From: Hydnum rufescens UP504 | Taxonomy: Eukaryota > Basidiomycota > Agaricomycetes > Cantharellales > Hydnaceae | Direction of reading: 5' to 3' | DNA: 20,819 nucleotides | NCBI GenBank assembly: GCA_014904985.1 | Contig: MU129358.1 | Span: forward strand, 1 to 20,819 | Shown here: positions 19,659 through 20,819 of the stretch, piece by piece | Layout: each line of letters opens with the position of its first letter | Numbering within the stretch: the stretch's first letter is position 1 | Notes under the pieces: generated by a model | Seen by the model: only the letters and a program-made list of their open reading frames with translations | Told to the model about the DNA's origin: nothing | Databases searched by the model: none | Translations under genes and position numbers: made by a program

Positions 19659-19878
19659 CTCCATTCTCAATTAATTGTATAATACTTTCTCACTTTCTCA
19701 GCCATTCTGGCCACCCTGGGAGTGATGAAAATTTTGGAAAGTCAGCCCAAAAATTTGGCCAACCCAAAAAAAGCCCCTGGAAAAATTTTGAAGGTGTTTT
19801 TGGGCTTCCTGAGGCTCAAGGAGTCCAAATCTGGCAGTACCTAAGACATAGAGCCACGGAATCAAACTTCGGATACAG

Positions 19879-19904
19879 TGGATGACTTTGCCTGTCCACG
19901 ACTG
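19879..19904 (-). repeat. Right terminal inverted repeat, 26 bp
   Basis: Exact inverted match to 16,797-16,822, followed by the TA duplication at 19,905-19,906. Confidence 0.95.
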
Positions 19905-19906
19905 TA
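19905..19906. other. Right TA target-site duplication
   Basis: TA directly follows the right TIR and matches 16,795-16,796. Confidence 0.85.
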
Positions 19907-19950
19907 CATGATCTATCCAACCTTCCTCAACACCCTTCAGTAAGAATGTA

Positions 19951-20819
19951 TTGGGAAATGCCCCCAATGATCGGCATAAAGGCCCATTGTACCCTCTCCT
20001 CAAAAACAATACCAAAAACCCAACAATAATTGTGTTCAAAAAATTTCCTGTGGGTGTTTTCGAATTCAAGTCTCTGCATGACATTGATTTGGAAGCAATA
20101 TACCAGGACCCAGAGACTCTTGAACATCTCACTAAATTCAATATCTCCTTAAAGAAATCTGAAGTTGAACATTACCAGCCTTTCATGACCCTAGTAAACC
20201 ACATTTTGGCAGCTGGTGCATGCCAGAAAAGTTCAAAGCCTTCCATCTTCACTCACTCTCATGACACATTTGATGTGCATGGTTCATCTGGTGCCATTTG
20301 GTGACCTGATCTGATGTCATCTTCTCATCAGACTCCAATCATATGCAGAGTAATCCATTGCATTGGTTGGACATAAAGATGGTGTTGGAATTTAAGGCCA
20401 AGCAAAGGCCCCAGAGTATGGGTCAATTCTTGAAATTGCAGGACCCTACTTGTTCCACAATGCAATCTACCACTTCCTCTGCAGTGTCAAACAGCAGCAC
20501 TGGCTCTAAATGCCTGCATGACTTGTTGATGAGTGACAGGATGCTCAATAAAGCTCCCCAGACAATGGGTGGTGATGCCAAGTCAGTTGAACTGCAGCTT
20601 GCATCATATGCTCTTGAATCCTGTGTCCACAGACACTATCGCACCCAGTAATTCTTGGGATGGTTCTTGGATTGAGGCTCTGCCTCTGGTAGTAGGACTG
20701 TGTAGGTGCTATGAAGTCTCAAGGTTCTTGCTCATCCAATTCCTGATGAGTATCTCAACCTTTAATGATGAGGGTTGGGGATTTCATCCAAAGATCAAGT
20801 ATGCCCCATCCACTGTGAC
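19951..20819 (+). pseudogene. FunK1-like protein kinase pseudogene, N-terminal half, running off the right edge
   Basis: The frame 19,951-20,304 contains FKSLHDIDLEAIYQDPETLE and then VEHYQPFMTLVNHILAAG, like the N-terminal region before the FunK1 kinase lobe. After a TGA and a frame change, WLDIKMVLEFKAKQRPQSM (about 20,368-20,424) matches the W-x-D-x-x-x-x-x-E-(F/Y)-K core. VELQLASYALESCVHRHYRT (about 20,586-20,645) fits the following helix, then ILGMVLGLRLCLW, two stops where Tyr-Tyr is usual, D, GAMKSQG (about 20,650-20,723), and after another frame change FNDEGWGFHPKIKYA (near 20,760-20,805). The kinase catalytic part would lie beyond the window. Sequence and order differ from the relic at 14,986-16,545, so this is a paralogue and not the displaced half of one gene. 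The assignment is by motif pattern. Confidence 0.5.

Larger units (their letters stand above)
16797..19904 (+). mobile_element. Tc1/mariner-type DNA transposon, 3,108 bp, perfect 26-bp TIRs
   Basis: The element starts with CAGTCGTGGACAGGCAAAGT and ends with the exact reverse complement (TIRs 16,797-16,822 and 19,879-19,904; 26 of 26 match). TA flanks both ends. CAGT termini with TA duplication are typical of the IS630-Tc1-mariner superfamily, and the internal transposase has a D...D...(NPI)E arrangement consistent with it. The transposase is broken, so the copy is not autonomous. The similar subterminal motif AAAAATTTGGCCA occurs once near each end (about 16,953 and 19,753) in the same orientation and could be an accessory binding site. 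Confidence 0.92.

Overview
The window looks like a piece of an Agaricomycete (basidiomycete) genome. The evidence is short 49-64 nt introns with GT..AG ends and CTNAY-type branch sites, relics of fungal-type protein kinases (FunK1-like), a Tc1/mariner-type DDE transposase of the kind frequent in mushroom genomes, and an AP-3 delta-adaptin gene copy that keeps its introns. The genus cannot be fixed from the sequence alone. I found no gene that is clearly intact; nearly every recognisable coding stretch is broken by frameshifts or stops. This is a repeat-rich gene graveyard, not a normal gene-dense region.

Layout. 1-2.8 kb is CpG-rich, with a short degenerate stretch resembling a BEM46-like alpha/beta hydrolase and otherwise unassigned sequence. 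2.8-4.06 kb holds a lineage-type hypothetical gene with an NCWWLA core and a C-terminal coiled coil built from five 42-bp repeats; its frame is interrupted twice. 4.44-7.8 kb is a composite: direct repeat A1 (621 bp), a 2.1-kb intron-containing pseudogene of AP-3 complex subunit delta, then direct repeat A2 (616 bp). 7.8-8.1 kb contains two hairpins. 8.1-10.5 kb is unassigned. 10.57-11.10 kb is an 11-copy minisatellite with 46/49/51/54-bp units. 11.1-12.43 kb is CpG-poor and unassigned.

12.43-13.66 kb is a second AP-3 delta fragment (repeat B2) that starts at the same base as the first copy (B1) but has lost many CpGs to TpG/CpA. 13.66-14.98 kb is unassigned. 14.98 to about 16.54 kb is a FunK1-like kinase pseudogene. 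16,797-19,904 is a 3,108-bp Tc1/mariner-type transposon with perfect 26-bp terminal inverted repeats, TA target duplication and a decayed multi-exon transposase. From about 19.95 kb to the right edge is a second, diverged FunK1-like pseudogene.

The most interesting features are the repeat-flanked AP-3 delta gene fragment that was copied at DNA level, the one-sided CpG transition decay between its two copies (a methylation-deamination or RIP-like footprint), and a transposon whose ends are perfect although its transposase is dead. No RNA gene or CRISPR array was seen.
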